Position numbers and translations under genes: made by a program. The notes under the pieces are model-generated. The model searched no databases. It saw only the letters and a list, made by a program, of their open reading frames with translations, and was not told the origin of the DNA. This document shows positions 15,046 through 23,682 of a stretch of DNA of 36,693 bases, piece by piece (position 1 is the stretch's first letter; each line of letters opens with the position of its first letter). This DNA comes from a virus, in IMG/VR virus record IMGVR_UViG_3300035670_000688, positions 1-36,693 of that record. One strand, given 5' to 3'.

Positions 15046-15048
15046 TAT
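15020..15048 (+). promoter_or_regulatory. Sigma70 promoter, TTGACA-17-TAATAT
   Basis: Consensus -35 TTGACA (15020-15025), 17-nt spacer, -10 TAATAT (15043-15048). It sits at the 3' end of the zinc-ribbon gene and is followed by a ~90-nt AT-rich leader before the gene at 15142. Confidence 0.75.
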
Positions 15049-15141
15049 AATACTATATAGTACTACATAGCTTTAAAGCATTCTAAGAATATAATTATAA
15101 ATATTTATTAATAGTTAACTACATAGAAAGGTAGGGCTTCA

Positions 15142-15330
15142 ATGGATTATGATCAGGAAGTAGATAACTACTGGTGGTGTGTCCAGGATCTTGCAGAACA
15201 TATGCACCATAAAGGGGTCTCAGAGGTTCTTATAGACGTTCTTAGGCAGTACGATAGGGTAAGGCATAGGGAAGTGAACAAAGCCGCTGTAGAGGCTTCT
15301 AAGGCCCTTGCTGAGCATTCACCATTTTAA
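15142..15330 (+). CDS. Hypothetical protein
   Basis: 62 aa, MDYDQEVDNYWWCVQDLAEHMHHKG, helical, ending KAAVEASKALAEHSPF. A GAAAGGTAGG RBS precedes ATG 15142. First gene after the promoter at 15020. No family recognised. Confidence 0.65.
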   Translation: MDYDQEVDNYWWCVQDLAEHMHHKGVSEVLIDVLRQYDRVRHREVNKAAVEASKALAEHSPF

Positions 15331-15342
15331 CTAAGGAAAATC

Positions 15343-15504
15343 ATGAAAAACTTTACTAATTACATCATCGTAGGTCTTATTGTCCTAATTGTAGGCTTCT
15401 TCCTTGGCTTTAAGGCGCAGCAAATAGTCATTGAGAACGAATGCGTCAAGCTAGGTGGCTTCTACTTTGGGAATAATGTTTACCAGTGTGTGTCTTCTAA
15501 GTAA
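15343..15504 (+). CDS. Small single-pass membrane protein
   Basis: 53 aa, MKNFTNYIIVGLIVLIVGFFLGFKAQQ, then a short domain with two cysteines (NECVKLGGFYFGNNVYQCVSSK). One N-terminal helix and an outside pair of cysteines that could form a disulfide. AAGGAAA RBS before ATG 15343. Function unknown; a host-envelope effector is possible. Confidence 0.65.
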   Translation: MKNFTNYIIVGLIVLIVGFFLGFKAQQIVIENECVKLGGFYFGNNVYQCVSSK

Positions 15505-15513
15505 GGGTGAGAG

Positions 15514-15612
15514 ATGAACGGATACGGTGCAAGTTGGTATCGACACTGCCTTGTGGTGCGAGACGGGATGTTGATAATTGTGCTGGATAAAAGACGGAGG
15601 GCTACAGTATGA
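15514..15612 (+). CDS. Very small ORF
   Basis: 32 aa, MNGYGASWYRHCLVVRDG and MLIIVLDKRRRATV, from ATG 15514 with a GTGAGA-type RBS and an ATGA stop/start overlap with the next gene. The coupling is the only support. Confidence 0.4.
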   Translation: MNGYGASWYRHCLVVRDGMLIIVLDKRRRATV

Positions 15613-15887
15613 GCACAGAGGCTATGAAGCAAGCACTGGAGGCGTTGGAAACACTTGACGCTGGCGATACCTACAAAACACACAATGCCGCTACAACATT
15701 ACGCAAAGCCATAGAGCAGGCAGAGAAGCCTTGGGTTAAGACGTATGCGGGAGGAAAGCCTAACTACACAACACCTGTTGTACACTCCAGCGACATATCA
15801 GCAGAATGTGTCGATGAAACGGCAAAACGTAAACATGAGTGGGTTGGTCTGACGGATGAGGAAAAGAACGATGAAACTAACAATTGA
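15609..15887 (+). CDS. Modular phage protein with ALEALE and WVGLTDEE segments
   Basis: 92 aa, MSTEAMKQALEALETLDAG, then TTLRKAIEQAEKPW and KHEWVGLTDEEKND. These short blocks are found in many combinations in small phage and prophage proteins of unknown function. It overlaps the next gene by 17 nt. Confidence 0.65.
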   Translation: MSTEAMKQALEALETLDAGDTYKTHNAATTLRKAIEQAEKPWVKTYAGGKPNYTTPVVHSSDISAECVDETAKRKHEWVGLTDEEKNDETNN

Positions 15888-16080
15888 CATTGATCCAGAA
15901 GAGTATGATAAAATAATATCTAAAGCATTAAGAGAGCATTTGGATCTTAACAAGGCTTTTCTTGAGAACAGAAAAGATGATACAGGGATGCCTATCTTTT
16001 ATGTTGATAAAGAAAAGGATATAAAGAGAATCGAAGAACATATTAAGGCATTCAAACTAATGATCTCATATTATGGCTAA
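15871..16080 (+). CDS. Hypothetical acidic/helical protein
   Basis: 69 aa from ATG 15871 (MKLTIDIDPEEYDKIISKALREHLDL), helical and charged, with a GAGGAAAAG RBS. It overlaps the primase-helicase start by 8 nt, so it is in the replication operon. Sequences of this kind are frequent beside phage primase genes; function unknown. Confidence 0.65.
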   Translation: MKLTIDIDPEEYDKIISKALREHLDLNKAFLENRKDDTGMPIFYVDKEKDIKRIEEHIKAFKLMISYYG

Positions 16081-17656
16081 ACAACTATCTACACATCAAC
16101 CCTGCCCTGACTGTGGGTCTAGCGATGCACTGACAGTCTATGATTGGGGTACGAAGTGTTTCTCTTGTGGTGCAAGGCATTTCAACAACGAAGGCAAACC
16201 AATGGAAAGGAACTTCACTGTGCACACCGCACTGGTAGCACCCACTGATCTATCATATGAATCTGTGCATGATCGTGGTATTACTAAGACTACCTGCCAG
16301 GACTATGGGGTAGGTGTATTCAACAACAGTTACTACTTTCCTTACTATGCTGATGATAATCGTATTGCAGCATATAAGAAGCGTGGTACAACAGAGAAGA
16401 AATTCTCTATCGAAGGATCGTGGAAGGAAGCTAGGCTTTTTGGTCAACAGTTGTTTAACAAGGGCGGTAAGTATGTCACCATTGTAGAAGGAGAGTTTGA
16501 TGCACTTGCAGCGTATCAGATGTTGGGTTCAAAGTATCCTGTCGTATCTATTAGGAATGGTGCAGGCTCTGCACTTGCAGACTGTAAAGCACACTTTGAA
16601 TGGATCGACTCGTTCGAGAATATCGTTGTATGCTTTGACTCTGACGAACAGGGCACAGTTGCTGCTACTCAGGTGGCTGAGTTATTTGGGCCAAAGACCA
16701 GAGTATTCAAGCATGAGCAAGGCTACAAAGATGCGTGTGACTATCTATCCGCATCAGAAGGCAAGCGATTCATAGATAAGTGGTGGCAAGCTGAGCAGTA
16801 TGTACCAGATGGCATTGTAGCTGGTAAAGGGCTATGGGATCTGGTTAACCAACCAGTAGAGAAGGCAGATGTAATGTATCCCTACCAAGGCATGAATGAT
16901 CTTACTTATGGTATTCGTACAGGTGAGTTGATTACAGTCACCGCAGGCTCTGGCTTAGGTAAGTCACAGTTCTTACGAGAAATCGTGTATCATATCCTGA
17001 AGAACAGTAACGATAACATTGGTCTATTGTTCCTAGAGGAATCAGTGAAGAAAACAGCGAAGAGTCTTATGTCTTTGTCTGTCAATAAACCCTTACACTT
17101 GCCAGACTGCGAGGTAACACAAGATGATTTACGAAATGCTTTTGATGATACTCTTGGCACTGATCGCTTATTTTTCTTTGACCATTTTGGATCGACAGCA
17201 GTTGATAACATCATTAATCGTGTTCGATTCATGGCTAAGGCAATGTCTTGCAAGTATGTGTTCTTGGATCATGTGTCGATTGTCGTTTCATCGCAAGACA
17301 ATGGAGACGAAAGAAAAGCACTAGATGAGATTATGACAAGACTTAGAATGATCGTGCAAGAAACTGGCATAGCATTGTTCGCAGTTAGTCATCTGAAGCG
17401 TCCAGACACCAAAGGCCATGAGGAAGGTGCGGTTACCTCTCTAAGCCAGTTACGAGGCTCAGGATCGATTGGTCAGTTGTCCGACATAGTACTAGGTCTG
17501 GAGCGTAACGGACAGGCTGATGATCCTGTAGAGAGGCATACAACCAGGGTAAGGGTGCTCAAGAATCGCTTTGCGGGTTTGACAGGCCCTGCGTGTTCGT
17601 TGTATTATAGTAGGGACACAGGAAGAATGACGGAACGATTCGATGAGCCTTTATAA
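16073..17656 (+). CDS. T7 gp4-like primase-helicase
   Basis: 527 aa. An N-terminal zinc-binding domain has C11, C14, C29 and C32. A TOPRIM primase domain has IVEGEFD (E139) and CFDSDEQ (D189, D191). The RecA-like helicase has Walker A GSGLGKS (292-298) and a Walker B/H4 block KYVFLDHVS (D399). It unwinds DNA 5'-3' and makes primers for the polymerase. It belongs with the family A polymerase, SSB and exonuclease in a T7-type replication set. Length is close to T7 gp4A (566 aa). Confidence 0.95.
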   Translation: MAKQLSTHQPCPDCGSSDALTVYDWGTKCFSCGARHFNNEGKPMERNFTVHTALVAPTDLSYESVHDRGITKTTCQDYGVGVFNNSYYFPYYADDNRIAAYKKRGTTEKKFSIEGSWKEARLFGQQLFNKGGKYVTIVEGEFDALAAYQMLGSKYPVVSIRNGAGSALADCKAHFEWIDSFENIVVCFDSDEQGTVAATQVAELFGPKTRVFKHEQGYKDACDYLSASEGKRFIDKWWQAEQYVPDGIVAGKGLWDLVNQPVEKADVMYPYQGMNDLTYGIRTGELITVTAGSGLGKSQFLREIVYHILKNSNDNIGLLFLEESVKKTAKSLMSLSVNKPLHLPDCEVTQDDLRNAFDDTLGTDRLFFFDHFGSTAVDNIINRVRFMAKAMSCKYVFLDHVSIVVSSQDNGDERKALDEIMTRLRMIVQETGIALFAVSHLKRPDTKGHEEGAVTSLSQLRGSGSIGQLSDIVLGLERNGQADDPVERHTTRVRVLKNRFAGLTGPACSLYYSRDTGRMTERFDEPL

Positions 17657-17673
17657 TTTAATTGGAGATACTG

Positions 17674-18282
17674 ATGAAGGTTTTAGTTGCTTGTGAATAC
17701 TCGGGTGTTGTTCGTGATGCTTTCATAGCAAAAGGACATGACGCAATGAGTTGTGATTTACTTCCAACAGATAGAGAAGGGCCACACTATCAAGGAGATG
17801 TTTTCGATATTATTAACGATGGCTGGGATCTAATGATTGCTCATCCTCCTTGTACTTATTTGACATACGCTGCCACACGGCATTGGAATAAACCTGGACG
17901 AGAAGAATTAAGGAACGAAGCATTAAAGTTTTTTCTTGATTTATATGTTGCAGATATTCCTAAAGTAGCTGTAGAAAATCCAGTTGGATATGTTAACACA
18001 GTTTGGAGAAAACCAGATCAAATTATTCATCCTTATTATTTTGGAGATCCTGTCCAAAAAAGGACTTGTCTTTGGTTAAAGAATTTACCTTTGCTAGACT
18101 ATTCGAAGACTAAATTGCCTAAGCCAGAGCCTATTTATATTTGTAAGGGAGAGAAGCGCAAAGGCAAGGCTATTAACTGGGTAGAAGGTTTGGGTGGAAG
18201 TTCTAAAGAAAACCCTCGTTGGAAGATTCGTAGTACAACCTTTCAAGGAATTGCTAACGCTATGGCAGAGCAGTGGGGATGA
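17674..18282 (+). CDS. SAM-dependent (DNA cytosine-type) methyltransferase-like protein
   Basis: 202 aa from ATG 17674 (preferred over 17662 because TTGGAGA lies 6-13 nt upstream). MKVLVACEYSGVVRDAFI is a Rossmann-type SAM-binding start, followed by DLMIAHPPCTYL and VENP, similar to motifs IV (PC) and VI (EN) of cytosine methyltransferases. TTFQGIANAMAEQWG at the end is typical of this phage family. The target and exact product are unknown; the family is often labelled DNA cytosine methyltransferase. The gene is more AT-rich than its flanks. Confidence 0.7.
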   Translation: MKVLVACEYSGVVRDAFIAKGHDAMSCDLLPTDREGPHYQGDVFDIINDGWDLMIAHPPCTYLTYAATRHWNKPGREELRNEALKFFLDLYVADIPKVAVENPVGYVNTVWRKPDQIIHPYYFGDPVQKRTCLWLKNLPLLDYSKTKLPKPEPIYICKGEKRKGKAINWVEGLGGSSKENPRWKIRSTTFQGIANAMAEQWG

Positions 18283-19922
18283 GAACCTTAATACTTGATA
18301 TAGAAACGAATACTAAACATGATACTATCTGGTGCTGTGTTACTAAAGATATTTATTCTGGTGAGGTTAATGTATGGACGGAAGTAAAAAGTTTGAGAAA
18401 CTATCTAAGAAAGGACGACAAGTTAGTTGGTCACAACATCGTTGGATTCGACATACGGATATTGAATCGGCAATGGAATTTGAAGATAACTTTGAACCAG
18501 TTAGTAGATACGTTAGTGATGTCGAGACTACTAAACCCGAGCCTAGAAGGAGGACACAGTCTAAAAGAGTGGGGAAAGAGGCTAGGGAATTACAAAGGAG
18601 ATTTCACGAACTTTGATGGTGGTTTGTGTGATGAGATGGTAGAGTATTGTAAGCAGGACGTAGAGGTAACGCATCAGTTGTACAATTTATTGACAAATGA
18701 ACTAAAAAGATGGGATCAGAGGTGTATTGATCTTGAACATAAAGTAGCACATATCATAGGAAGGCAGGAAAGACATGGATTTAAGTTGGATATTTCTAAG
18801 GCTATCGGGCTTGTTGCAGATTGGAAGACAATGCTCTCAAACATTGAAGAAAGGCTCCAGAGCGTCTTCCCGCCAGTTGTAGTAGAGAGGTATTCAGATA
18901 AGACTGGAAAGCGTTTAAAGGATCATATAGAGGTGTTTAACCCTGGTAGTAGGCAACAAATAGCGGATAGACTTATTTCTCTTGGTTGGAATCCTAAGCA
19001 GCATACTGAGAAAGGACAGGTGAAAGTAGATGAAACTATCTTGGCAGGAATTGATCTACCAGAAGCAAAATCCATCGCTGAGTACTTACTGCTTCAGAAA
19101 CGGGTGGCTCAGGTTAGCTCCTGGATTGACGCTGTATCTGAAGACGGACGGGTTCACGGTAAAGTCATCACCAATGGAGCAGTAACAGGTAGGATGACAC
19201 ACCATAGCCCTAACATGGCACAGGTTCCTAGTGGATCTAGCCCTTGGGGTAAAGAGTGTAGGGATTGTTGGATCGTAGACGAAGGTAAGTTACTTGTTGG
19301 TGCAGATGCAAGTGGCTTAGAACTGAGAATGTTGGCTCATTATATGAGGGATCAGGATTATGTACGAGAAGTCTGTGAAGGTGATATTCATACCAAGAAC
19401 CAAAATGCAGCAGGTCTTCAAACAAGACCACAAGCGAAGACGTTCATCTACGCATTCCTATATGGGGCAGGTCCAGCCAAGATCGGGTCAATTGTGGGTG
19501 GCGGCGAACAAGAAGGCAAAAAGCTCATTAAGTCTTTTCTGGATAACACACCAGCACTCAAAGCACTCAGGACAAAGATTGAAGGGCTGGCAGAGGAAGG
19601 CTACTTACCAGGATTGGACGGTAGGAAACTTCAAGTTCGTTCCGCACACGCAGCACTTAACACGCTACTACAGAGTGCTGGTGCGATAGTGATGAAGCAG
19701 GCATTAGTATTACTGCACGATAATATTCGTAAAGAGAAACTTAATGCTAACTTTGTCGCTAATGTTCACGATGAATGGCAGTTAGAAGTGGATGCAAAGG
19801 ATGCTGATACTGTAGGTAAGATGGCAGTTGAGGCTATTGAAAAAGCTGGTGTAGTACTGAAGTTACGGTGTCCTCTTACGGGAGAATATCGTATTGGTAA
19901 ATCTTGGGCGGAGACTCACTAA
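18279..19922 (+). CDS. Family A DNA polymerase with 3'-5' exonuclease
   Basis: 547 aa from ATG 18279. The exonuclease domain has LDIET (D7, E9), HNIVGFD (D58) and YCKQD (Y123, D127). The polymerase domain has motif A DASGLELR (D343), motif B RPQAKTFIYAFLYG (K387, Y391) and motif C VHDEW (D498). Y391 aligns with E. coli Phe762, and Tyr is the T7 state. It is shorter than T7 gp5 (704 aa). It overlaps the genes on both sides. Replicative polymerase of the phage. Confidence 0.95.
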   Translation: MRTLILDIETNTKHDTIWCCVTKDIYSGEVNVWTEVKSLRNYLRKDDKLVGHNIVGFDIRILNRQWNLKITLNQLVDTLVMSRLLNPSLEGGHSLKEWGKRLGNYKGDFTNFDGGLCDEMVEYCKQDVEVTHQLYNLLTNELKRWDQRCIDLEHKVAHIIGRQERHGFKLDISKAIGLVADWKTMLSNIEERLQSVFPPVVVERYSDKTGKRLKDHIEVFNPGSRQQIADRLISLGWNPKQHTEKGQVKVDETILAGIDLPEAKSIAEYLLLQKRVAQVSSWIDAVSEDGRVHGKVITNGAVTGRMTHHSPNMAQVPSGSSPWGKECRDCWIVDEGKLLVGADASGLELRMLAHYMRDQDYVREVCEGDIHTKNQNAAGLQTRPQAKTFIYAFLYGAGPAKIGSIVGGGEQEGKKLIKSFLDNTPALKALRTKIEGLAEEGYLPGLDGRKLQVRSAHAALNTLLQSAGAIVMKQALVLLHDNIRKEKLNANFVANVHDEWQLEVDAKDADTVGKMAVEAIEKAGVVLKLRCPLTGEYRIGKSWAETH

Positions 19923-20671
19923 TGAACAATAGGGTAATCAGTTGGTTTTCTTGTGGAGCAGCAAGTGCAGTAGCGACATTGATGGCTGCTGAGAAATATA
20001 AAGATATAGAAGCAGTATATTGTCGCGTTGTTGAAGAACACGAAGATAATCTACGTTTTCTTGCTGATTTTAGTAGAGTTACCAGTATCCCTGTAAAAAC
20101 AATCATAAATGAAAAATATGAAGGATCTATTTATAATGTTTTTATTAAGAAAAGATTCATAAAAGGACCTACTGGAGCACCTTGTACACTAGAGCTTAAA
20201 AAGAACATGAGGAAAGCATATCAAAAAGTCAACGATATACAAGTTTTTGGATATACTGTTGAAGAACAAGATAGAGCAGATAGGTTTTTAGATTCTAATA
20301 TAGATGTTAAAGAAGATTTTATCTTGATTGATAATAATATTTCTAAACAAGATTGTTACGATAAAATAAAAAAGTTAGGTATAGATTTACCAGTCATGTA
20401 CAAACTAGGATATGCTAATAACAACTGTGTTGGGTGTGTTAAAGGTGGTATGGGATATTGGAATCAAATAAGGGTAGATTTTCCAGATCGTTTTGAAAAA
20501 ATGGCAAAACTAGAAAGGTTTTTAGGACACGCTCTTAATAAAGATAAAAACGGCCCTGTTTTTTTAGATACACTAGATCCGACTAGAGGAAATAAAACCA
20601 AAGATGCCCCTGCTGATTGTGGGTTTACTTGTGAAATGCAGCAATTAAATTTTGATTTTTACAAAGAGTAG
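19922..20671 (+). CDS. PP-loop ATPase, PAPS reductase-like
   Basis: 249 aa starting MNNRVISWFSCGAASAVAT. Residues 10-15 (SCGAAS) replace the usual SGGxDS pyrophosphate loop. Mid-protein VEEQDRADRFLDSN and a CxxC (NNCVGCVKGGMGYWN) with a further CGFTC pair near the end could hold a metal. Members are labelled phosphoadenosine phosphosulfate reductase family; the real reaction could be nucleotide, tRNA or DNA thiolation or adenylation. The AT-rich codon use differs from the polymerase beside it, suggesting transfer. ATG overlaps the polymerase stop (TAATG). Confidence 0.72.
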   Translation: MNNRVISWFSCGAASAVATLMAAEKYKDIEAVYCRVVEEHEDNLRFLADFSRVTSIPVKTIINEKYEGSIYNVFIKKRFIKGPTGAPCTLELKKNMRKAYQKVNDIQVFGYTVEEQDRADRFLDSNIDVKEDFILIDNNISKQDCYDKIKKLGIDLPVMYKLGYANNNCVGCVKGGMGYWNQIRVDFPDRFEKMAKLERFLGHALNKDKNGPVFLDTLDPTRGNKTKDAPADCGFTCEMQQLNFDFYKE

Positions 20672-20700
20672 TTGCAGTGTGTAGTAAAACGTGGTATCAT
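20672..20700 (+). promoter_or_regulatory. Sigma70 promoter for SSB, TTGCAG-17-TATCAT
   Basis: -35 TTGCAG (20672-20677), 17-nt spacer, -10 TATCAT (20695-20700). It continues ATTAGTGTA, the same 15-nt string TATCATATTAGTGTA as in the promoter at 23660. It begins at the PP-loop gene's stop and should feed SSB, exonuclease and the genes behind. Confidence 0.85.
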
Positions 20701-20737
20701 ATTAGTGTAGTTTAACTTACTTGTTCAGGAGAACACA

Positions 20738-21151
20738 ATGGAATTAAAACCAATGAAGATTGAAGCAGAGATTATGTGGGCATTTCTTGATACACCTAAC
20801 GAGATGTCTGGTAAGTATCAGGTAGACCTCTGCAACCTCTCTAGCAAGGCTGTGAAGGCTTTGGAAGAGATTGGTGTCAATGTGCGTAAGCGTGAAGACA
20901 AACCTGAGAAAGGCTTCTTTATCACTGCTAAGTCTTCCAATTACCCTATTGCTGCCACTGATGCTGCTGGTAATCCTTTGTCTGTTAAGGTAGGCAATGG
21001 CTCTAAAGGTGTGGCATTGATTAAACCCTATGCCTATAAGTATCGTAACAAAGAAGGTGTAGGCGTAGGCATCAACAAACTTACTGTTACTGACTTGGTT
21101 GAGTATGTCAACGATAAGGCACAGGAAGAAGAAGACGAGGTAGTTCTGTAA
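20738..21151 (+). CDS. Single-stranded DNA-binding protein (T7 gp2.5-type)
   Basis: 137 aa ending EEEDEVVL, the acidic C-terminal tail that SSBs use to contact polymerase and helicase. The N-terminal ELKPMKIEAEIMWAFLDTPNEMSGKYQVDL and GFFITAKSSNYPI fit phage gp2.5-like SSBs of an OB fold. It sits between polymerase and exonuclease and has its own promoter, in keeping with high demand. TTCAGGAGA RBS. Confidence 0.85.
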   Translation: MELKPMKIEAEIMWAFLDTPNEMSGKYQVDLCNLSSKAVKALEEIGVNVRKREDKPEKGFFITAKSSNYPIAATDAAGNPLSVKVGNGSKGVALIKPYAYKYRNKEGVGVGINKLTVTDLVEYVNDKAQEEEDEVVL

Positions 21152-21828
21152 TGTTGGCCCTCCTGGATGGTGATCTTTTTGTGTACCGTATAGGCTTTGC
21201 TTCTAACGAAGAATCCGAAAAGATCGCTATATCTAGGATGGCTGAGTTTGTTGAAGAGTTAGTTATGATGCCTAAGATAGGAGACTATCAAGGGTATCTG
21301 ACTGGCTCTAACAACTACCGTAAACAGATAGCTAAAGAGGCTCCTTACAAAGGCAACAGGACACAAGAAAAACCAGTACACTATGAAATACTGCGTGAAT
21401 ACCTTGTTAAGTCATGGGGCTTTGAAGTACAAGATGAACAAGAAGCTGATGATGCTATCGGTATTAAGGCGTACTCAATGGACCCAAGGGATTATGTGAT
21501 CTATACCATAGATAAAGATTTAGACATGATCCGAGGGAATCACTACAAATTCACTAAGCAAGAGGAATATTTTGTTACTGAATCGTCGGCAATTAGATTC
21601 TTTTACAAACAGATTCTTACTGGTGATAGAGTAGATAATATTCCTGGTCTAAAAGGTATCGGTGATAAGAAGGCAGAAAAGATCCTTAAAGACGCTGTAA
21701 CTGAAAAGGATTTATTCGATGCAGTTCTTGAGGCGTATGATGGTAATATTCAACGCATGACAGAGATGGCTCAGTTACTCTGGATTCGACGAAAGGAAGG
21801 TGAGTTGTGGCAACCATCCGTAAAATAG
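21151..21828 (+). CDS. 5'-3' exonuclease (FEN/T7 gp6-like)
   Basis: 225 aa. MLALLDGDLFVYR opens with the first catalytic acid; QEADDAIG and TIDKDLDMI give the acidic metal-binding cluster, and GDRVDNIPGLKGIGDKKAEKIL is the helix-hairpin-helix of the flap endonuclease family. It removes primers and degrades host DNA. The gene overlaps SSB by 1 nt and the next gene by 22 nt. Confidence 0.92.
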   Translation: MLALLDGDLFVYRIGFASNEESEKIAISRMAEFVEELVMMPKIGDYQGYLTGSNNYRKQIAKEAPYKGNRTQEKPVHYEILREYLVKSWGFEVQDEQEADDAIGIKAYSMDPRDYVIYTIDKDLDMIRGNHYKFTKQEEYFVTESSAIRFFYKQILTGDRVDNIPGLKGIGDKKAEKILKDAVTEKDLFDAVLEAYDGNIQRMTEMAQLLWIRRKEGELWQPSVK

Positions 21829-22118
21829 CGTATGTGCACTGGGTTGATGCTTTTAGTCAGGACGCATGGCATAACATAGGCAGCGTTATCCCTAGTGTGT
21901 TAGATACTTATACGTTTGGTTATGTAGTTGGTGAGAACAAAGAAGCTATCGCTATTGCAAGTACCATTAATGATGCAGGAGACGCTTGTTGTATCATTAA
22001 TATTCCAAAGAAGTGGATTAAAGAAAAGGAAATCATTAAACTTGAAACCAAGCAGCGCAAAAAACAAAGGCAGGATCTTTCAGCAGTGGGTGAGGGATCA
22101 GATCATATCGAAGTTTGA
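21807..22118 (+). CDS. Hypothetical protein of the replication operon
   Basis: 103 aa with a GTG start (21807). IAYVHWVDAFSQDAWHNIGSV is like small phage proteins with VHWVDA near the N-terminus; the middle (GYVVGENKEAIAIASTINDAG) is beta/alpha and the end is basic. It overlaps the exonuclease gene and, by 77 nt, the nuclease gene. Confidence 0.65.
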   Translation: MATIRKIAYVHWVDAFSQDAWHNIGSVIPSVLDTYTFGYVVGENKEAIAIASTINDAGDACCIINIPKKWIKEKEIIKLETKQRKKQRQDLSAVGEGSDHIEV

Positions 22119-22392
22119 CTTGGAGGCAGACGATGTACGATCAGTCAGTATGGGTGCGGGAGGTGAAGATATCCTACTCTCGCCAACAGCAAGAAGAAGA
22201 TGCCCGATTTCTGTGGAATGTAAGTCAAGGGATAGAATTGCAGTTTACGGGTACTACGAGCAAGCGGAAACGAATGCAAAAGGAAAGGGAGAACCTGTCG
22301 TGTTTATTAAGCAAAACAGATCCCGCCCTCTTGTAGTTGTAGATGCCGAGTATTTTTTAACTATGATAGAGAAAGGAAACAAACATGGCTAA
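22042..22392 (+). CDS. Small PD-(D/E)XK-like nuclease
   Basis: 116 aa. The start is taken as TTG 22042 (MKPSSAKNKGRIFQQWVRDQ), with AAAAGGA ~10-16 nt upstream, because the conserved part begins here. SVSMGAGGEDILLSP and ISVECKSRD give the G-E-D...E-C-K pattern of phage resolvase/endonuclease folds, with EQA and VVFIKQNR following. Likely a Holliday junction or debranching nuclease comparable in role to T7 gp3. It overlaps both neighbours. Confidence 0.7.
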   Translation: MKPSSAKNKGRIFQQWVRDQIISKFDLEADDVRSVSMGAGGEDILLSPTARRRCPISVECKSRDRIAVYGYYEQAETNAKGKGEPVVFIKQNRSRPLVVVDAEYFLTMIEKGNKHG

Positions 22393-22687
22393 ATATGTTT
22401 TTAAGTATGATGACGAAGGAGAGGATCATGTAGAAGGTTTTCCTCTACGTAAGCAATTCACACACGAAGTCACTACGTATGAATCAGAAACATGGGAAGT
22501 ACCTCTACGCAGCTTTGTAGACTTCTTAAGCAGTGTCTATGGGTACGATATTTCTCAATCGCTTACAGTAAGTTCTCTTATGCCTTCTCAACACTTTGAC
22601 TTTACTCTCAGGGAAGATGACATTAGTAAGCGTGTTCGTAAGTCTCTAGGAGAGGTTGATGACGAAGACACATCTGATAATCCCTGA
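22385..22687 (+). CDS. Hypothetical acidic protein
   Basis: 100 aa, MAKYVFKYDDEGEDHVEGFPLRK, ending EVDDEDTSDNP, rich in acidic residues. Middle ETWEVPLRSFVDFLSSVYGYDIS. A GAAAGGAAA RBS precedes ATG 22385. It lies between the nuclease and phosphoesterase. No family recognised. Confidence 0.6.
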   Translation: MAKYVFKYDDEGEDHVEGFPLRKQFTHEVTTYESETWEVPLRSFVDFLSSVYGYDISQSLTVSSLMPSQHFDFTLREDDISKRVRKSLGEVDDEDTSDNP

Positions 22688-23438
22688 CTGTCAAGTAAAG
22701 GACGGAGTTGATCTGTCTTATCTTGAATGGGTGGGAAAGTATATAGCTGATAAACAGCCAGATGTGCTTGTCAACATTGGAGACTTTGCTGATATGCCAT
22801 CACTGTCCAGCTATGACGTAGGTAGGAAGTCTTTTGAAGGTAGGCGGTACAAGACTGATGTAGAAGTCGTTAGGAAGGCTATGGACACCCTTCTAGGGCC
22901 TATGAGGGAGTTAAATGAGCAACGAAAAAAACGAAAAGAAAAGCAATATAGACCCAGAATGGTTCTCACGCTTGGCAACCACGAAGACAGAATTAACAGA
23001 GCAATCGAAGGAGATCCTAAACTCGACGGCACTATTAGCATCAATGATCTCGGATACGAACAAGCTGGTTGGGAGGTGTATCCTTATCTTAGTCCTGTTG
23101 TTATTGACGGAGTGGTTTATTGTCATTTCTTCACTAGTGGGGTAATGGGTAGGCCAGTTGCTTCTGCTGCTGCATTGTTAACGAAGCGTCATATGTCTGC
23201 TGTCATGGGACACGTGCAAGGAAGACAGATCGCTTACGCTAACAGAGCAGATGGCAGGCAGATAACTGGTTTATTCTGTGGCTGCTGTTATCTACATGAT
23301 GAAGACTATCTAGGTGCACAAGGTAATAATTACTGGCGTGGTATCTGGATGCTGCATGAGGTAGAGGATGGGCAGTTCGATGAAATGCCAGTCAGTCTTA
23401 GATACTTAAGGAAACGATATGGACAAGAGCCTGGGTGA
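22659..23438 (+). CDS. Metallophosphoesterase
   Basis: 259 aa from ATG 22659 (after GGAGAGG). Calcineurin-like motifs: DCQ (10-12), GDFAD (41-45), GNHED (106-110) and GHVQG (184-188). These hold two metal ions for phosphomonoester or diester hydrolysis. Phage members probably act on nucleotides or DNA ends; the substrate is unknown. The gene overlaps the upstream gene by 29 nt and the DUF3310 gene by 20 nt. Confidence 0.88.
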   Translation: MTKTHLIIPDCQVKDGVDLSYLEWVGKYIADKQPDVLVNIGDFADMPSLSSYDVGRKSFEGRRYKTDVEVVRKAMDTLLGPMRELNEQRKKRKEKQYRPRMVLTLGNHEDRINRAIEGDPKLDGTISINDLGYEQAGWEVYPYLSPVVIDGVVYCHFFTSGVMGRPVASAAALLTKRHMSAVMGHVQGRQIAYANRADGRQITGLFCGCCYLHDEDYLGAQGNNYWRGIWMLHEVEDGQFDEMPVSLRYLRKRYGQEPG

Positions 23439-23682
23439 TATGTTGAAAGATGCTTTAGCAAAAGAAGTACAGATTGGCGGTAATCACTACAAGTCAGGAA
23501 GTATTGAACCCTGGGATGTGTTTATGGATTGGAGGCTAGACCCTTGGTTGTGTAATGTAATAAAGTATATACAGAGACACAACAAGAAGAATGGCATTGA
23601 AGATCTAAAGAAGGCACAGCACTATCTCAGTTTTGTGATACAAAATTATGACGAAGTAGTTGACAAGTTCTATTCAAAGTAG
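23419..23682 (+). CDS. DUF3310 protein
   Basis: 87 aa. VQIGGNHYKSGSIEPWDVFMDWRLD, then CNVIKYIQRHNKKNGIEDLKKAQHYL, matches the DUF3310 pattern GGxHY...P......N..KYI.R...K.G..DL.KA..YL, which many phages encode as a nucleotide-metabolism-associated helper of unknown activity. Start ATG 23419 lies within the phosphoesterase end. Confidence 0.85.
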   Translation: MDKSLGDMLKDALAKEVQIGGNHYKSGSIEPWDVFMDWRLDPWLCNVIKYIQRHNKKNGIEDLKKAQHYLSFVIQNYDEVVDKFYSK

